NCBI GenBank assembly: GCA_017432075.1 | Contig: JAFRJV010000127.1 | Span: 1 to 33,187 of the forward strand | Source of the DNA: Mogibacterium sp. | GTDB lineage: Bacteria; Bacillota; Clostridia; Peptostreptococcales; Anaerovoracaceae | Reading direction: 5' to 3' | Length of the DNA: 33,187 bases | Shown: positions 32,606 to 33,187 of the stretch, in pieces | How the letters are laid out: every line of letters starts with the position of its first letter | Position numbering within the stretch: the stretch's first letter is position 1 | Notes under the pieces: model-generated | Seen by the model: the letters and a program-made list of their open reading frames with translations, nothing else | Database searches by the model: none | Told to the model about the DNA's origin: nothing | Position numbers and translations under genes: made by a program

Positions 32606-32629
32606 GAGCGGCAGATAAATCTGCCGCTC
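32606..32629 (+). other. hairpin at the 5' end of the tmRNA precursor
   Basis: GAGCGGCAGAT (32606-32616) and ATCTGCCGCTC (32619-32629) are exact complements with two bases between. It falls at the predicted transcript start and so would cap the precursor ahead of RNase P cleavage at 32642. It could instead terminate the lipase transcript, though no good T-run follows. Confidence 0.6.
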
Positions 32630-32641
32630 TTCATCACTTGT

Positions 32642-32996
32642 GGGGGTGTAAAGGTTTCGACAGGTGTGTGGAACAAAGATAAGCGAGCCGTGGCGGTGAT
32701 CCACGTAAAAAGTACCCGTTCAAAAGAAACGCTAAAACAAACAACAATTTCGCACTGGCTGCATAGTTCAGCCCCGCGCGTCGGCCCCGTATCACCTGCA
32801 GTATGGGAATCCGGCGTCATGCATGCAGGGACCTCTTGCGTGATCTCCCGGTAGCGTAAGAGTATCCACGGGATAGCGAAGCCCCGAGTTTGCCGCGTTG
32901 GCGAAGGGTGAGCGAATCAAAAGCAATCGGCTGCGCTCGGAGAAAGTCTTTCGGAAATACTCTTGGACGTGGGTTCGACTCCCACCATCTCCACCA
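32642..32996 (+). ncRNA. ssrA: transfer-messenger RNA (tmRNA)
   Basis: Rescues stalled ribosomes together with SmpB. The 5' end GGGGGTG pairs with CATCTCC at the 3' end (two G-T pairs), followed by A and an encoded CCA. The T-arm GTGGG-TTCGACT-CCCAC is intact, and the 5' region GTAAAGGTTTCGAC is the usual tmRNA start. The tag reading frame is at 32731-32766. The one-piece form is about 355 bases, a normal length. Confidence 0.97.
32731..32766 (+). other. tmRNA proteolysis tag reading frame
   Basis: From the resume codon GCT the frame reads AKTNNNFALAA then TAG. The ALAA ending is the degradation signal recognised by ClpXP-type proteases, and the Asn-rich middle is typical of Bacillota tags. 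Confidence 0.92.
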
Positions 32997-33003
32997 CTTT
33001 CTA

Positions 33004-33036
33004 AGCTCCAGAGAGAAATCTCTGGGGCTCTTTATT
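33004..33036 (+). terminator. terminator of ssrA
   Basis: AGCTCCAGAGA (33004-33014), loop GAAA, TCTCTGGGGCT (33019-33029, one G-T pair), then CTTTATTT. Confidence 0.85.
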
Positions 33037-33140
33037 TGCAACGGATGCGAGTGTTTTCAAGCGGTACGGCGATTTTGCCGATTTCGATGAAAACGCATAT
33101 GAACCTGTTCATACCTATACAGACGTAGGTTTTTTGAGGG

Positions 33141-33164
33141 AAATAGTCAGAAAAATAGTCAGAA
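33141..33164. repeat. perfect 12-bp tandem repeat downstream of ssrA
   Basis: AAATAGTCAGAA occurs twice without a gap (33141-33152, 33153-33164). The rest of the right edge (33037-33187) has no gene I can support, although one plus-strand frame stays open to the window end without a start codon. The 3' end of tmRNA is a common integration site, and this repeat has the same 12-base period as that beside int. Confidence 0.7.
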
Positions 33165-33187
33165 GCAAAGTGCCGGAAATCGCAAAA

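Noticed and set aside
33035-33187. Plus-strand frame open to the window end considered as the start of a gene
   Set aside because: There is no start codon or ribosome binding site in the visible part, and it begins within the tmRNA terminator.

Overview
The window looks like part of the chromosome of an anaerobic Bacillota (Clostridia) bacterium. The evidence is a six-gene Rnf ferredoxin:NAD+ oxidoreductase operon in the clostridial order rnfC-D-G-E-A-B, strong AGGAGG-type ribosome binding sites with several TTG starts, a ~640-residue glutamine synthetase of a form seen in clostridia, a UPF0182 membrane protein, a DUF5688-type protein, and consensus TTGACA/TATAAT promoters. No rRNA and no CRISPR array is visible, and species cannot be assigned from the sequence alone.

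Positions 1-4603 are the right end of an integrated mobile element that continues beyond the left edge. It carries a nested hairpin region (61-163), a small hypothetical gene, a ParR-like/ParM actin-type segregation pair, an excisionase-like gene, a divergent XRE repressor with visible operators, and a tyrosine integrase. The integrase points at the 3' end of a tRNA-Lys(CTT) gene (4604-4679, minus strand), the probable integration target. A 30-bp bipartite inverted repeat (1861-1890 and 3016-3045) brackets the excisionase/repressor switch. A 12-bp-period repeat lies between int and the tRNA.

Positions 4800-15570 are a rightward block: a 1152-residue membrane-anchored zinc-ribbon protein made almost entirely of Glu/Pro repeats, a UPF0182 protein, glutamine synthetase, seryl-tRNA synthetase and a secreted fibronectin-III-like protein, ended by a strong bidirectional terminator. 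A leftward Orn/Lys/Arg-type decarboxylase (15574-17085) converges on that terminator.

The 500 bases from 17086 to 17587 hold no gene. They contain the decarboxylase promoter, a GC-rich 183-bp palindromic element and a structured leader ahead of the rnf operon (17588-22645). Rnf is a membrane ion pump that couples ferredoxin oxidation to NAD+ reduction. Both predicted covalent-flavin motifs (RnfD and RnfG) depart from the usual S/T-G-A-T.

Positions 22720-32561 hold housekeeping and salvage genes: a DUF5688 protein (minus), a cytosolic BMP/Med-domain protein and a metallophosphoesterase (plus), a leftward unit of RluA-family pseudouridine synthase, signal peptidase I and smpB, then rightward nicotinate phosphoribosyltransferase, a minimal pyruvate-kinase-like protein and a monoglyceride-lipase-like hydrolase. 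The tmRNA gene ssrA follows (32642-32996), so both parts of the trans-translation system (SmpB and tmRNA) are in the window. Just after ssrA is a second perfect 12-bp tandem repeat, which may mark another element starting at the right edge.
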